A stretch of 9,077 nucleotides of DNA from Clostridiales bacterium UBA1770 (lineage in GTDB: Bacteria; Bacillota; Clostridia; Oscillospirales; CAG-272), in contig DCGU01000042.1 in the NCBI GenBank assembly GCA_002315325.1, positions 1-9,077 of the forward strand. Reading direction: 5' to 3'. Every line of letters starts with the position of its first letter. Position 1 is the first letter of the stretch. The notes under the pieces are model-generated. The model saw only the letters and a list, made by a program, of their open reading frames with translations, had not been told where the DNA came from and searched no databases. Of the stretch, positions 1 to 6,184 are shown piece after piece. The position numbers and the translations under genes were made by a program.

Positions 1-20
1 AGGGGAGACCCCTCCCCTAC
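1..20 (-). repeat. Palindromic G/C-rich intergenic element, copy 1 (cut by window edge)
   Basis: This stretch matches the reverse complement of 108-127 at 19 of 20 positions, with the only mismatch at position 6. It is an inverted copy of the element at 108-134, and its left part lies outside the window. The strand given is relative to copy 2. It could be one arm of a larger structure or one member of a dispersed intergenic repeat family. The window alone cannot separate these. Confidence 0.6.
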
Positions 21-31
21 AAAAGAACGGC

Positions 32-47
32 TTTTCCATATGGAAAA
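32..47. repeat. Perfect 16-bp palindrome
   Basis: TTTTCCATATGGAAAA is its own reverse complement. It lies between the two inverted G/C-rich elements. It could fold as a 6-bp stem with an ATAT loop or serve as a dimeric protein-binding site. No promoter is visible next to it, so no function is assigned. Confidence 0.5.
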
Positions 48-107
48 TGAATAAAGAGCAAGCGTTTTCGGGAAACAACGGGTCAACCTGCGGAAAAACG
101 CAAAACC

Positions 108-134
108 GTAGGGGAGGGGTCCCCCCTCCCGTAC
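108..134 (+). repeat. Palindromic G/C-rich intergenic element, copy 2
   Basis: The element is a near-perfect hairpin. GGGAGGGG (112-119) pairs with CCCCTCCC (123-130) around a 3-nt loop. After one G/G mismatch, GTA (108-110) pairs with TAC (132-134). Its first 20 bases are repeated in inverted orientation at 1-20, and the 14-bp core 108-121 is an exact inverse of 7-20. Short palindromes of this kind are commonly dispersed between genes in bacterial genomes. Whether this one is dispersed cannot be seen here. Confidence 0.6.
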
Positions 135-161
135 GTTGCCGTAAATGCTGCGTTTGCATAG

Positions 162-192
162 AAAAAACTCCGCGCATCGGCGCGGAGTTTTT
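162..192 (-). terminator. Intrinsic terminator of the leftward operon (possibly bidirectional)
   Basis: AAAAACTCCGCG (163-174) and CGCGGAGTTTTT (181-192) form a perfect 12-bp stem around a 6-nt loop. Read on the minus strand, the G/C-rich stem is followed by a run of six T (plus-strand A 162-167). It starts two bases after the stop codon of the S66 peptidase gene. The symmetric T run means it could also stop transcription arriving from the left. Confidence 0.9.
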
Positions 193-194
193 CG

Positions 195-1232
195 TTAATT
201 GTGAAAGGTTATTTTTTGTGCGTAAACGTCAACCGTGGCGGGCACTCCGAACGGGATGATGCAGCGCGGCGTGGCGTGGCCGATATTGATATTGGCCACA
301 ATCGGCAAATCTTTGTTGCCGATGACGTCGACGATGATTTTACGATATTCTGCATCGTTGTATTCGTCGGCAGGTTTGCCCAGCAGCACGCCGTTGACGG
401 CGTCGAATACGCCGGCATCCTTCAGGGCCGTGATCATGTTGCGGTACTTTTCGGGCGTCGCTTTTTCTTCGCTCGTTTCCAGCAGCAGAATCTTGCCGCA
501 CCATTCGTCGGGCGTGGGGAACAGGTTGTACTTGTTACACTGTGTGACGGTATCGGCGTAGCGCTCGTTATTAAACATATCCCAGATGGAATCCAGGCAG
601 CCGCCGAAGATTTCACCCGTAAAGACGGGCGCACCCTGCAAAAGGACAAACCCGGCGTTGGGGTGGGACGGCATCGTCGTGCCGACGGCCGCAACGCTGA
701 AGTCCTCGCGGGAGTCGTACCACACGTCGCTCGGCGTGATTTCACGAATGGTGCCGGTTTCCAGCAGTTCGCGCAGGTACTTTTCGGAATAGGGGGCCAT
801 CGTGGGGGCAATGTCGCACACGTCGCTGAAAAAGGCCTGCCCGTAGAACGTTTTGAGCCCCACTTTGCGCAGCATGAAATGATTGAAAGTCGTATCGGAA
901 AAACCCAGGAAGATTTTATCCGTGACGGCTTTTTTTAATTCGTCGTTGTCGAACAGGTAGGGGAGCAGGCGGTACGTTTCGTCGCCGCCGATGGCGCACA
1001 GAATCATATCGGTGTCGCTCCCGAAGGCTTCCAGCAGGTCCTTGGCGCGGTCCTCCGGGTGGTTGGCAACGTAGTCCAAGCCGGACATGGCGTGGGGCGC
1101 ATAGTTTACGTCAATGCCCCATTCCTGCAGGCGTCGCTCACCGATGGCAATCTCGTGGGCAACGAAGTGCTCACCGATAATGCCGCGGGACAGGCTGACG
1201 ATGGTCAGTTTTTTAACTTTGTTTGCTTTCAT
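195..1232 (-). CDS. S66-family serine peptidase (LD-carboxypeptidase / MccF-like)
   Basis: This 345-aa protein has no signal peptide or membrane segment, so it is probably cytoplasmic. Family S66 enzymes cut an amide bond next to an L- or D-amino acid. LdcA trims the terminal D-Ala from recycled murein tetrapeptides. MccF hydrolyses microcin C-type aminoacyl nucleotides and gives self-immunity. The family Ser-Glu-His triad is visible: Ser112 in GFSDTT, Glu252 in LLLET and His319 in GHATP. IGGDETYRLLPYLF (81-94) precedes the nucleophile. The length of about 345 aa and the insert around 140-240 are closer to MccF-type than to shorter LdcA-type members. The gene is last in the operon, 45 bp after the lemA-like stop, with GAGG about 10 bases before the ATG. 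The fold and catalytic class are well supported, but the substrate is not known. Confidence 0.88.
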   Translation of the reverse strand: MKANKVKKLTIVSLSRGIIGEHFVAHEIAIGERRLQEWGIDVNYAPHAMSGLDYVANHPEDRAKDLLEAFGSDTDMILCAIGGDETYRLLPYLFDNDELKKAVTDKIFLGFSDTTFNHFMLRKVGLKTFYGQAFFSDVCDIAPTMAPYSEKYLRELLETGTIREITPSDVWYDSREDFSVAAVGTTMPSHPNAGFVLLQGAPVFTGEIFGGCLDSIWDMFNNERYADTVTQCNKYNLFPTPDEWCGKILLLETSEEKATPEKYRNMITALKDAGVFDAVNGVLLGKPADEYNDAEYRKIIVDVIGNKDLPIVANINIGHATPRCIIPFGVPATVDVYAQKITFHN

Positions 1233-1277
1233 GTAATGGGAACCTCAATGGCGGAATAAAACGGGAAATTAGGGAAA

Positions 1278-1931
1278 TCAGAAGAATACGCCTCTTGCAG
1301 CGGCCTTGACTTCGGCGGAAGCGGCAAAGGGAATACGCGTCGTGTAGCCGGCCTTGGCGCAAACCATCTGGTTAATGGGCCATACGAAGATTTCGCGGTT
1401 CCAGGTGTTGACGGTGTCGTTGTAGACCTCGCGGGCAGCGGTAATTTCCTTCTGCAGGTAGCTGTTCTGCTGCATGGCGTCGGCGATTTCCTGATGTGCC
1501 TTGATATCGGGGTACTTTTCAAAGGCGACGTTGATGGAGCGTCCGAGGTTGTCGATTTGGGTCATGGCTGCGTTGCGCGCCTCGTCGCCGGCACCGCTGC
1601 GGTACTTGGCAACGTTAATCAATACGTCCTTGTCCAGGTCAATGGCCTTGTCCAACAGTTTGGCGCAGTTCTGCAGAATCATGACGCGCTGCTCCATATA
1701 GTTGTCAATTTGGGAAGCGTCGTGCTGCAGTTTCTGCTCCAGGCCCATAAAGTAGCTCTTTCTCTTGGCCTTAATGACCTCAAAGATAATGCCGGGAATA
1801 ATGCCGACAATCCACAGGGCAATCTCGAGTACGATTGCGCCGACGGATTTTTCAACGGGAACTTTCTTACCGATGACACCGGTGTCGCGGCCTTCGGTCA
1901 TTACGTCCATTTCATCCAATGCATTTGCCAT
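1278..1931 (-). CDS. LemA family membrane protein
   Basis: This 217-aa protein has a charged N-terminus (1-29), one hydrophobic segment (about 30-53) and a long helical region typical of the LemA fold (about 60-192). The most characteristic parts are FEKYPDIKAHQEI (137-149) and AAREVYNDTVNTWNREIF (165-182), followed by a W-P-I-N stretch. LemA proteins usually have an N-terminal anchor followed by a helical bundle, and their biochemical role is not established. Unusual here are about 30 residues before the membrane segment and an Ala-rich tail ending in Phe-Phe. The SD AAGGAG lies 11 bases before the ATG. The gene sits 30 bp after the 610-aa membrane-protein gene and 45 bp before the S66 peptidase gene, so the three are probably co-transcribed. 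Confidence 0.85.
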   Translation of the reverse strand: MANALDEMDVMTEGRDTGVIGKKVPVEKSVGAIVLEIALWIVGIIPGIIFEVIKAKRKSYFMGLEQKLQHDASQIDNYMEQRVMILQNCAKLLDKAIDLDKDVLINVAKYRSGAGDEARNAAMTQIDNLGRSINVAFEKYPDIKAHQEIADAMQQNSYLQKEITAAREVYNDTVNTWNREIFVWPINQMVCAKAGYTTRIPFAASAEVKAAARGVFF

Positions 1932-1961
1932 AATAGTTTTTCTCCTTATGCTTTTTTATTT

Positions 1962-3794
1962 TTACTCTTCTTGAATATCATCATCAAACTCGTCTAAACT
2001 TGATTCGATGATATCGCCCACGTCGGCATCATCCGCCGCATTCGGGTTGTCGTCTGTCAGGCCCAGTTCAGGCCCCAGCGTGGCGTACAGTTTGTGATAG
2101 AAGGCGTTGGGTGCCGCGGCCTGTGCAAAGCGGCTGCCGTCGTACTGTTTCTCCGTCATGTCCAAATGGGAAATCTCCATTTCGGATTCACGCGACAGCG
2201 GGAAGTATTCGTACCAATACACGGGCACCTGGTGGAAGCGGCCGTCGCGGCCGTGCACCGTCACGTAGTCAACGCGGCGGACGGCACGATAGGAATAGGC
2301 CGTGACGCGCAGCGTGTCGACCTCGCCGCGGCGGTTGGTGATTGTGGTTTTCAGGATGGCGGGCGTCGCGCTGGCCGGATGCGCCAGGTTTTTGTATCCC
2401 AGTTTGTTGGCCAGGATTTCCGCTTCTCGTGTCGTGTAGTTGCGGTTGTACGTTTCGTGATAGATGTATTCGCGCGGTTTGTTCTGCTGGTACAGCGGCA
2501 CGGATAACAGCGGCGCCATATCGAAGAAGAAGCTGCGGAAATACGTTTGGTTGTATTCGGTAAAGGTTTTGCGGGTGATATCGATATCGTAACTGTTGTA
2601 GCGGTCGCAATCGGTATCGATGTCCCACGTTTGCGCGTGTTCGGAAATGATATAGTTCAAACATTTCCGCTTGGCAAAGTTGAAATCGTCGCCGTACGGG
2701 GAACCGCCCTTCATCAAATCCAGCATATTCTGCTGTGCCAGGGGCGTGAAGAGCAGGCGGAACTGCACCTCGTTGTCGCGGTCGGTCGCACCGAACAGGG
2801 CGTCGAAGGCTTCGTTGCCCATTTCGGTAAAGCCGGAGCTCATATTCTCCTTGGCCTTTTTGCGGATTTCCTTCATGTTCTTTTTGACGGTGGATTCCAA
2901 CTGCTTTTCGTTTAGTTTTTCGCAGTGGGTACGCTCGTGCAAAAAGGATAGATCGGGGGCGGCATCGTTGCCGTAGACCAACCGCGTCAGGGTTGAATAG
3001 AAAGGTTTCGGCTTGCGGACGTGGGCGTGCAGCGTCTGCGTGTGGTGGTGCGCCACGGTATGCCCCTTGGAGTCACGCGAGTAGGTCGTCCAGTGGATGA
3101 CCTTGGTGCCCTCGTAGGTTTGCATGCCCATCTTGTGGCGGAAGATTTTTTCAAACAGGAAGGGGTTGCCGATGATTTCACCCGAGAGCACGCCCAGCGT
3201 GGAATCCTCGTCGCCGGGGTTGTCGGGCAGGCCGTATTTGCCCTCCATATAATCGTAACGGCGGTTATCGAAGGTGTCGTCGATGACGAGCGTCGGCAGC
3301 GTCTTGCGGATTAAATCGTAGGTCATGTTGTTGTCGAAAATCGTCAACAGCGGTTGCATTTGCGCCCAGGCTTTGTCGTACAAAAGCTGTGCCTCGGCAT
3401 CGAGTTTTTCCTTGATTTCCTGCAGCGCTTTGCGCTTCTTTTTGATGACCAGGAAAATCAAAAGGACTGCCCCCACGGCAACTACCAGGCTCACGGCACC
3501 GACCGCAATCTCCGCCATGTAGAAGGCGCCGATGGCAACGATGACGCCCAGCACGGCCAAAATAATCAGCAGCGTGCGCAGAGCGCCCAGTCCCCGCAGT
3601 TTTTTGCCGACCTTGTCGGCCTCGGCTTTTTTGTCGCGGTGGGCCTTTGCCGTTTTACGGTTTTCTTCCTCGTCAATGCCGGACTTTTTGACTAACGCGT
3701 CCAGCAGTTCTTTGGCCGCGGTCTCAAACCGTTCCTTATACACTTTTTCAAAGGATTGGGATGGTTCCAGTAATAAGTCTGTCTCGTTTGTCAC
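1962..3794 (-). CDS. Large LemA-linked membrane protein of unknown function
   Basis: I do not firmly recognise this 610-aa protein. It has a charged helical N-terminus (1-70), two hydrophobic segments (about 72-92 and 95-117) separated by only a few residues, a K/R-rich helical stretch (118-135), and then a large soluble part. A His-rich patch (245-258, several HH/HxH) follows the Y-EGTKVIHWTTYSRDSKG region. A Lys-rich helix (292-318) and an Asp/Glu-rich tail (581-610) come later. The layout of helix, two membrane passes and one cytosolic domain is reminiscent of DUF3137-type proteins that occur beside lemA, but this is a weak resemblance. The start is GTG (3792-3794), chosen because AAAGGGGGGAT lies just upstream and an in-frame stop occurs at 3822-3824. 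It is first in the operon with the lemA-like and S66 peptidase genes. Confidence 0.8.
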   Translation of the reverse strand: MTNETDLLLEPSQSFEKVYKERFETAAKELLDALVKKSGIDEEENRKTAKAHRDKKAEADKVGKKLRGLGALRTLLIILAVLGVIVAIGAFYMAEIAVGAVSLVVAVGAVLLIFLVIKKKRKALQEIKEKLDAEAQLLYDKAWAQMQPLLTIFDNNMTYDLIRKTLPTLVIDDTFDNRRYDYMEGKYGLPDNPGDEDSTLGVLSGEIIGNPFLFEKIFRHKMGMQTYEGTKVIHWTTYSRDSKGHTVAHHHTQTLHAHVRKPKPFYSTLTRLVYGNDAAPDLSFLHERTHCEKLNEKQLESTVKKNMKEIRKKAKENMSSGFTEMGNEAFDALFGATDRDNEVQFRLLFTPLAQQNMLDLMKGGSPYGDDFNFAKRKCLNYIISEHAQTWDIDTDCDRYNSYDIDITRKTFTEYNQTYFRSFFFDMAPLLSVPLYQQNKPREYIYHETYNRNYTTREAEILANKLGYKNLAHPASATPAILKTTITNRRGEVDTLRVTAYSYRAVRRVDYVTVHGRDGRFHQVPVYWYEYFPLSRESEMEISHLDMTEKQYDGSRFAQAAAPNAFYHKLYATLGPELGLTDDNPNAADDADVGDIIESSLDEFDDDIQEE

Positions 3795-3835
3795 GCAGTA
3801 TCCCCCCTTTCTTTTTACAATTTAGTATATAATTA

Positions 3836-3864
3836 ATTTTACAGCACATGCCTTTTCTTGTCAA
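3836..3864 (-). promoter_or_regulatory. SigA-type promoter of the leftward LemA operon
   Basis: On the minus strand TTGACA (3859-3864) is followed after exactly 17 bp by TAAAAT (3836-3841). Transcription would start near 3829, about 35 bases before the GTG start of the 610-aa protein. A second -10-like hexamer, TATACT (3824-3829), lacks a correctly spaced -35. Confidence 0.8.
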
Positions 3865-3969
3865 CAGCAGGGGAAAAAACGCTCCCGAAAATCGGTGTAA
3901 ACGGGTGTTTTTGACGGCTGCCGCATGGAAAACAGCGGGTGAAACGCGAAAAAAAGTGAAAAAAAGGGG

Positions 3970-3998
3970 TTGACAGCAGGGGGCCGGCGCAGTATAAT
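3970..3998 (+). promoter_or_regulatory. Consensus SigA promoter of the aromatic amino-acid importer operon
   Basis: TTGACA (3970-3975), a 17-bp spacer and TATAAT (3993-3998) match the vegetative consensus perfectly. The A-rich stretch just upstream (about 3950-3965) could act as an UP element. Transcription would start near 4005, giving about 27 nt of leader before the ATG of the short Tyr/Phe-rich ORF. Such a strong promoter followed by a terminator suggests that control is exerted mainly by attenuation. Confidence 0.9.
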
Positions 3999-4031
3999 GT
4001 TGCCATTCAAAAATGAAAGGAGCCGCGTGCA

Positions 4032-4133
4032 ATGTTGAACAATATCCGTTTGGGCAATGCATATTTTTATTACTTTTACTTTTACGCTCGTAATAGTAAA
4101 AGTGATTTGTGCTGCTTAAAAACGGACAAGTGA
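4032..4133 (+). CDS. Tyr/Phe-rich leader peptide of the importer operon (33 aa)
   Basis: This short ORF begins with ATG 9 bases after a strong SD (AAAGGAG, 4016-4022) and ends with TGA at 4131-4133. Residues 11-18 are YFYYFYFY, an unbroken run of five Tyr and three Phe codons (4062-4085). It contains no Trp codon. It starts about 27 nt after the predicted transcription start and is followed by an intrinsic terminator and then the importer genes. This is the arrangement of amino-acid leader peptides such as pheL, trpL and hisL. The peptide itself probably has no function. Ribosome pausing at the aromatic codons would report low charged tRNA-Tyr or tRNA-Phe. The annotation rests on codon content, the SD and the RNA folds, and no known leader sequence was matched. 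Confidence 0.85.
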   Translation: MLNNIRLGNAYFYYFYFYARNSKSDLCCLKTDK

Positions 4134-4208
4134 TGCATTGGATTCGGTAATCTAACGCAATACGAAAGGTCGTGCAGAGCGCAAATCTGCACGGCTTTTT
4201 TTATTTTT
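4069..4208 (+). promoter_or_regulatory. Ribosome-mediated attenuator with alternative RNA folds
   Basis: Three competing elements can be drawn by hand. (1) A control-codon hairpin pairs 4069-4085 with 4090-4106, giving 16 pairs with one U/U mismatch and one G/U. (2) An antiterminator pairs 4104-4112 (GATTTGTGC) with 4179-4187 (GCGCAAATC), nine pairs including one G/U, then 4113-4115 with 4174-4176 after a 2-nt bulge. (3) The terminator stem pairs 4169-4178 with 4186-4195. Fold 2 uses bases of the terminator arm and loop and overlaps the foot of fold 1, so the folds exclude one another. A ribosome stalled at 4062-4085 blocks fold 1 but leaves 4104-4115 free, which favours read-through. A ribosome reaching the stop at 4131 covers that segment and the terminator forms. 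Another small hairpin (4134-4159) lies between. Confidence 0.8.
4169..4208 (+). terminator. Attenuator terminator upstream of the importer genes
   Basis: GTCGTGCAGA (4169-4178) pairs with TCTGCACGGC (4186-4195) with one G/U wobble and a 7-nt loop. It is followed by TTTTTTT, A and TTTTT (4196-4208). It lies between the leader stop codon and the SD of the binding-protein gene, so the importer genes are expressed only by read-through. Confidence 0.9.
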
Positions 4209-4251
4209 GATTTTTGGAAAAACAAACACAAACCGAAAAGGAGAAATTACT

Positions 4252-5241
4252 ATGAAAAACCAATTAACCGAACGCATTGCCAAACGAATGACAGCCGTCA
4301 TTATTGCCGCATTGTTGATGCTTGCCCTGCCGATGGGCTTATTGAGCTGCGGCGGGCAACAGGCAAAAACGTACACGGTCGGCATTTGCCAACTGACGCA
4401 GCACGCCGCACTTGACGCCGCAACCCAAGGGTTTATGGATGCCGTTACGGCGGCGCTGGGCGACAGCGTTGTTTTTGACGTGCAGAATGCCAGCGGCGAC
4501 AGCGCCGTCTGCGCCACCATCGTCAACGCATTCGTTGCCAAGAACGTCGATCTGATTATGGCCAATGCGACACCCGCCCTGCAGGCGGCATATAACGCTA
4601 CGGAAACCATCCCGATTTTGGGTACGTCCGTCACGGAGTACAGCGTTGCCCTGAATCTGCAAAACTTTTCCGGGACGGTTGGCAGCAACGTTTCCGGCAC
4701 GTCTGACCTTGCTCCCTTGGACGAGCAGGCGCAGATGATTCTCGACCTCGTTCCTACGGCCCAAACGGTCGGTATTCTCTACTGTTCTGCCGAACCTAAC
4801 TCGACCTACCAGGTGAAAGCAGTGACCGAGTACCTCACGAACAAGGGACTTACCGTTCGCACTTTCTCGTTTGCCGACAGCAATGACGTTGCTGCCGTGA
4901 CGGAACGCGCCTGCGCCGCAACGGACGTGCTGTACGTGCCTACGGACAATACGGCCGCCTCTTGCAGTGAGACAATCGGAAACGTTGTCAAATCGGCTGC
5001 AAAGCCGGTGATTGCGGGGGAAGCCGGACTGTGCACCGCCTGCGGGATTGCAACGCTCTCCATTTCTTACTACGATTTGGGCTACAAAACGGGTGAAATG
5101 GCCGTTGCCGTTTTGACGGGCAAGAGCAGCGTTTCCACCATGCCCATCGCATACGCCGCTGCAAAAAAGATGTACAACCCCGAAATCTGCGCAGCACTCG
5201 GCATCACACCGCCTGCGGACTACGCGCCGCTGACGAAATAA
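4252..5241 (+). CDS. ABC importer substrate-binding lipoprotein (TrpX-like, predicted Tyr/Phe)
   Basis: This 329-aa protein has a lipoprotein signal: KR-rich start, hydrophobic 14-31 and lipobox LLSC with Cys33. It would be lipid-anchored on the outer face of the membrane. The mature part matches the ABC_sub_bind (DUF534/TrpX) type of periplasmic-like fold: YTVGICQLTQHAALDAATQGF opening (41-61), NASGD (79-83), ANATPALQAAYNATE (104-118), GTSVTEY (124-130) and NVSGTSDLAPL (146-156). Streptococcal TrpX of this family binds aromatic amino acids. The ATG is chosen over an upstream in-frame TTG (4207) because AAAAGGAG (4236-4243) lies 8 bases before it and the TTG sits in the terminator tail. The mature protein has many cysteines, including a CxxC at 261-264. 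The Tyr/Phe substrate is inferred from the leader peptide. Confidence 0.88.
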   Translation: MKNQLTERIAKRMTAVIIAALLMLALPMGLLSCGGQQAKTYTVGICQLTQHAALDAATQGFMDAVTAALGDSVVFDVQNASGDSAVCATIVNAFVAKNVDLIMANATPALQAAYNATETIPILGTSVTEYSVALNLQNFSGTVGSNVSGTSDLAPLDEQAQMILDLVPTAQTVGILYCSAEPNSTYQVKAVTEYLTNKGLTVRTFSFADSNDVAAVTERACAATDVLYVPTDNTAASCSETIGNVVKSAAKPVIAGEAGLCTACGIATLSISYYDLGYKTGEMAVAVLTGKSSVSTMPIAYAAAKKMYNPEICAALGITPPADYAPLTK

Positions 5242-5257
5242 GAGTGGGGGAAAGCGT

Positions 5258-6184
5258 ATGCAGGATTTATTGAATGCTTTGCCCGGGGCCGTCGCCCAGG
5301 GTCTTGTGTGGGGCCTTTTGGCTGTTGGCGTGTTCATCACGTTTCGTGTGCTCGGCATTGCCGACCTCACGGTTGACGGATCCGTTGTGACCGGCGCTGC
5401 CGTGTGCACTACGTTGATTGTGGCAGGGGTCAGTGTACCCCTTGCTATAACGTGCGCATTTATTGCCGGTTGCGCGGCAGGCAGTATCACGGGCGCCTTG
5501 CACGTTTATCTGGGCATCCCGGATATTTTGGCCGGGATTCTTACGCAAATGGCCCTGTGGTCTGTCAATCTTAAAATCATCGGCAAGGCCAATCAGCCGT
5601 TGTCTTCCCGCACCTATCCGCTGCTTGTTTCCCAGTTGAACAAACCGCACGCCATTTTGATACTGCTGCTATTTACCACTTTGATGATTGCCGTGTTGTA
5701 TGCTTTTTTCGGTACGGAACTCGGCTGTGCTCTGCGGGCCGTGGGATCTAATGCAGCCATGAGCCGTGCACAAGGGATCAACGTCGGGGTGATGAAAGTG
5801 CTGGGACTGTCCTTATCCAACGGCATCGTTGCCCTGTCGGGCGCCTTACTTTGTCAATATCAGGGTTTTACGGATATTAATATGGGCAGGGGTGCCGTGG
5901 TAATCGGGTTGGCAGCTGTTGTCATCGGTGAAGCGCTTGTCAGCCGCATCGGGCATAACTTTGCCCTGAAACTCGGCGGCGTGACTGCGGGCGCCGTGGT
6001 GTATTATTTGGTCTATCAAATCATCATTTTCATCGGGATGGACACCGACCTGCTCAAGATGTTGTCCGCACTGGTCGTGGCTGTTTTCCTGGGTGCCCCT
6101 TATTTGCAAAAGAAGTATAAAACACTGCCCGGTGTAACGCATTTGCGTAAGGCCGGCGGAGAGGAGAGTGACGGAAATGCTTGA
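5258..6184 (+). CDS. ABC importer permease, BPD_transp_2 / TrpY-like
   Basis: This 308-aa, very hydrophobic protein belongs to the branched-chain amino acid/ribose-type permease fold that pairs with TrpX-like binding proteins. Roughly eight hydrophobic stretches are visible, including 11-29, 43-58, 61-82, 131-151, 182-200, 213-228, 241-260 and 268-281. The cytoplasmic coupling region GTELGCALRAVGSNAAMSRAQG (152-173) is typical of the family, as are the DLTVDGS entry motif (36-42) and GRGAVVIGLAAVVIGE (210-225). It starts 16 bp after the binding-protein stop with a G-rich, modest SD, and its end overlaps the ATPase gene, so the three genes are translated as one unit. It presumably forms a homodimeric channel. 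Confidence 0.9.
   Translation: MQDLLNALPGAVAQGLVWGLLAVGVFITFRVLGIADLTVDGSVVTGAAVCTTLIVAGVSVPLAITCAFIAGCAAGSITGALHVYLGIPDILAGILTQMALWSVNLKIIGKANQPLSSRTYPLLVSQLNKPHAILILLLFTTLMIAVLYAFFGTELGCALRAVGSNAAMSRAQGINVGVMKVLGLSLSNGIVALSGALLCQYQGFTDINMGRGAVVIGLAAVVIGEALVSRIGHNFALKLGGVTAGAVVYYLVYQIIIFIGMDTDLLKMLSALVVAVFLGAPYLQKKYKTLPGVTHLRKAGGEESDGNA

Noticed and set aside
201..938. 245-codon plus-strand open frame opposite the S66 peptidase gene
   Set aside because: It is antisense to a gene with a complete catalytic triad, has no SD or promoter, and its product resembles no known fold.
2094..2507. Plus-strand open frames inside the 610-aa gene
   Set aside because: All are antisense to a long continuous coding frame and have no start signals or family motifs.
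3748..4062. 104-codon minus-strand open frame across the divergent promoter region
   Set aside because: It crosses both promoters, overlaps the start of the 610-aa gene in another frame, and has no credible start signal. Its Phe/Cys-rich product looks like translated non-coding DNA.
4005..4208. T-box riboswitch or TRAP site controlling the importer
   Set aside because: The conserved T-box sequence (TGGNACCGCG type) is absent and there is no series of GAG/TAG repeats for TRAP. The translated leader with stacked Tyr/Phe codons explains the terminator better.
4207..4251. Upstream TTG start adding 15 residues to the binding lipoprotein
   Set aside because: The TTG lies in the T tract of the attenuator terminator and has no SD. 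The ATG at 4252 has an ideal SD and gives a normal lipoprotein signal.
4339..5490. Long open frame on the minus strand (383 codons) opposite the binding-protein gene
   Set aside because: It lies antisense to a clear lipoprotein gene with its own SD and family motifs. Its translation is Arg/Cys/His-rich low-quality protein with no recognisable motif, which is typical of an antisense shadow in G/C-rich codons.
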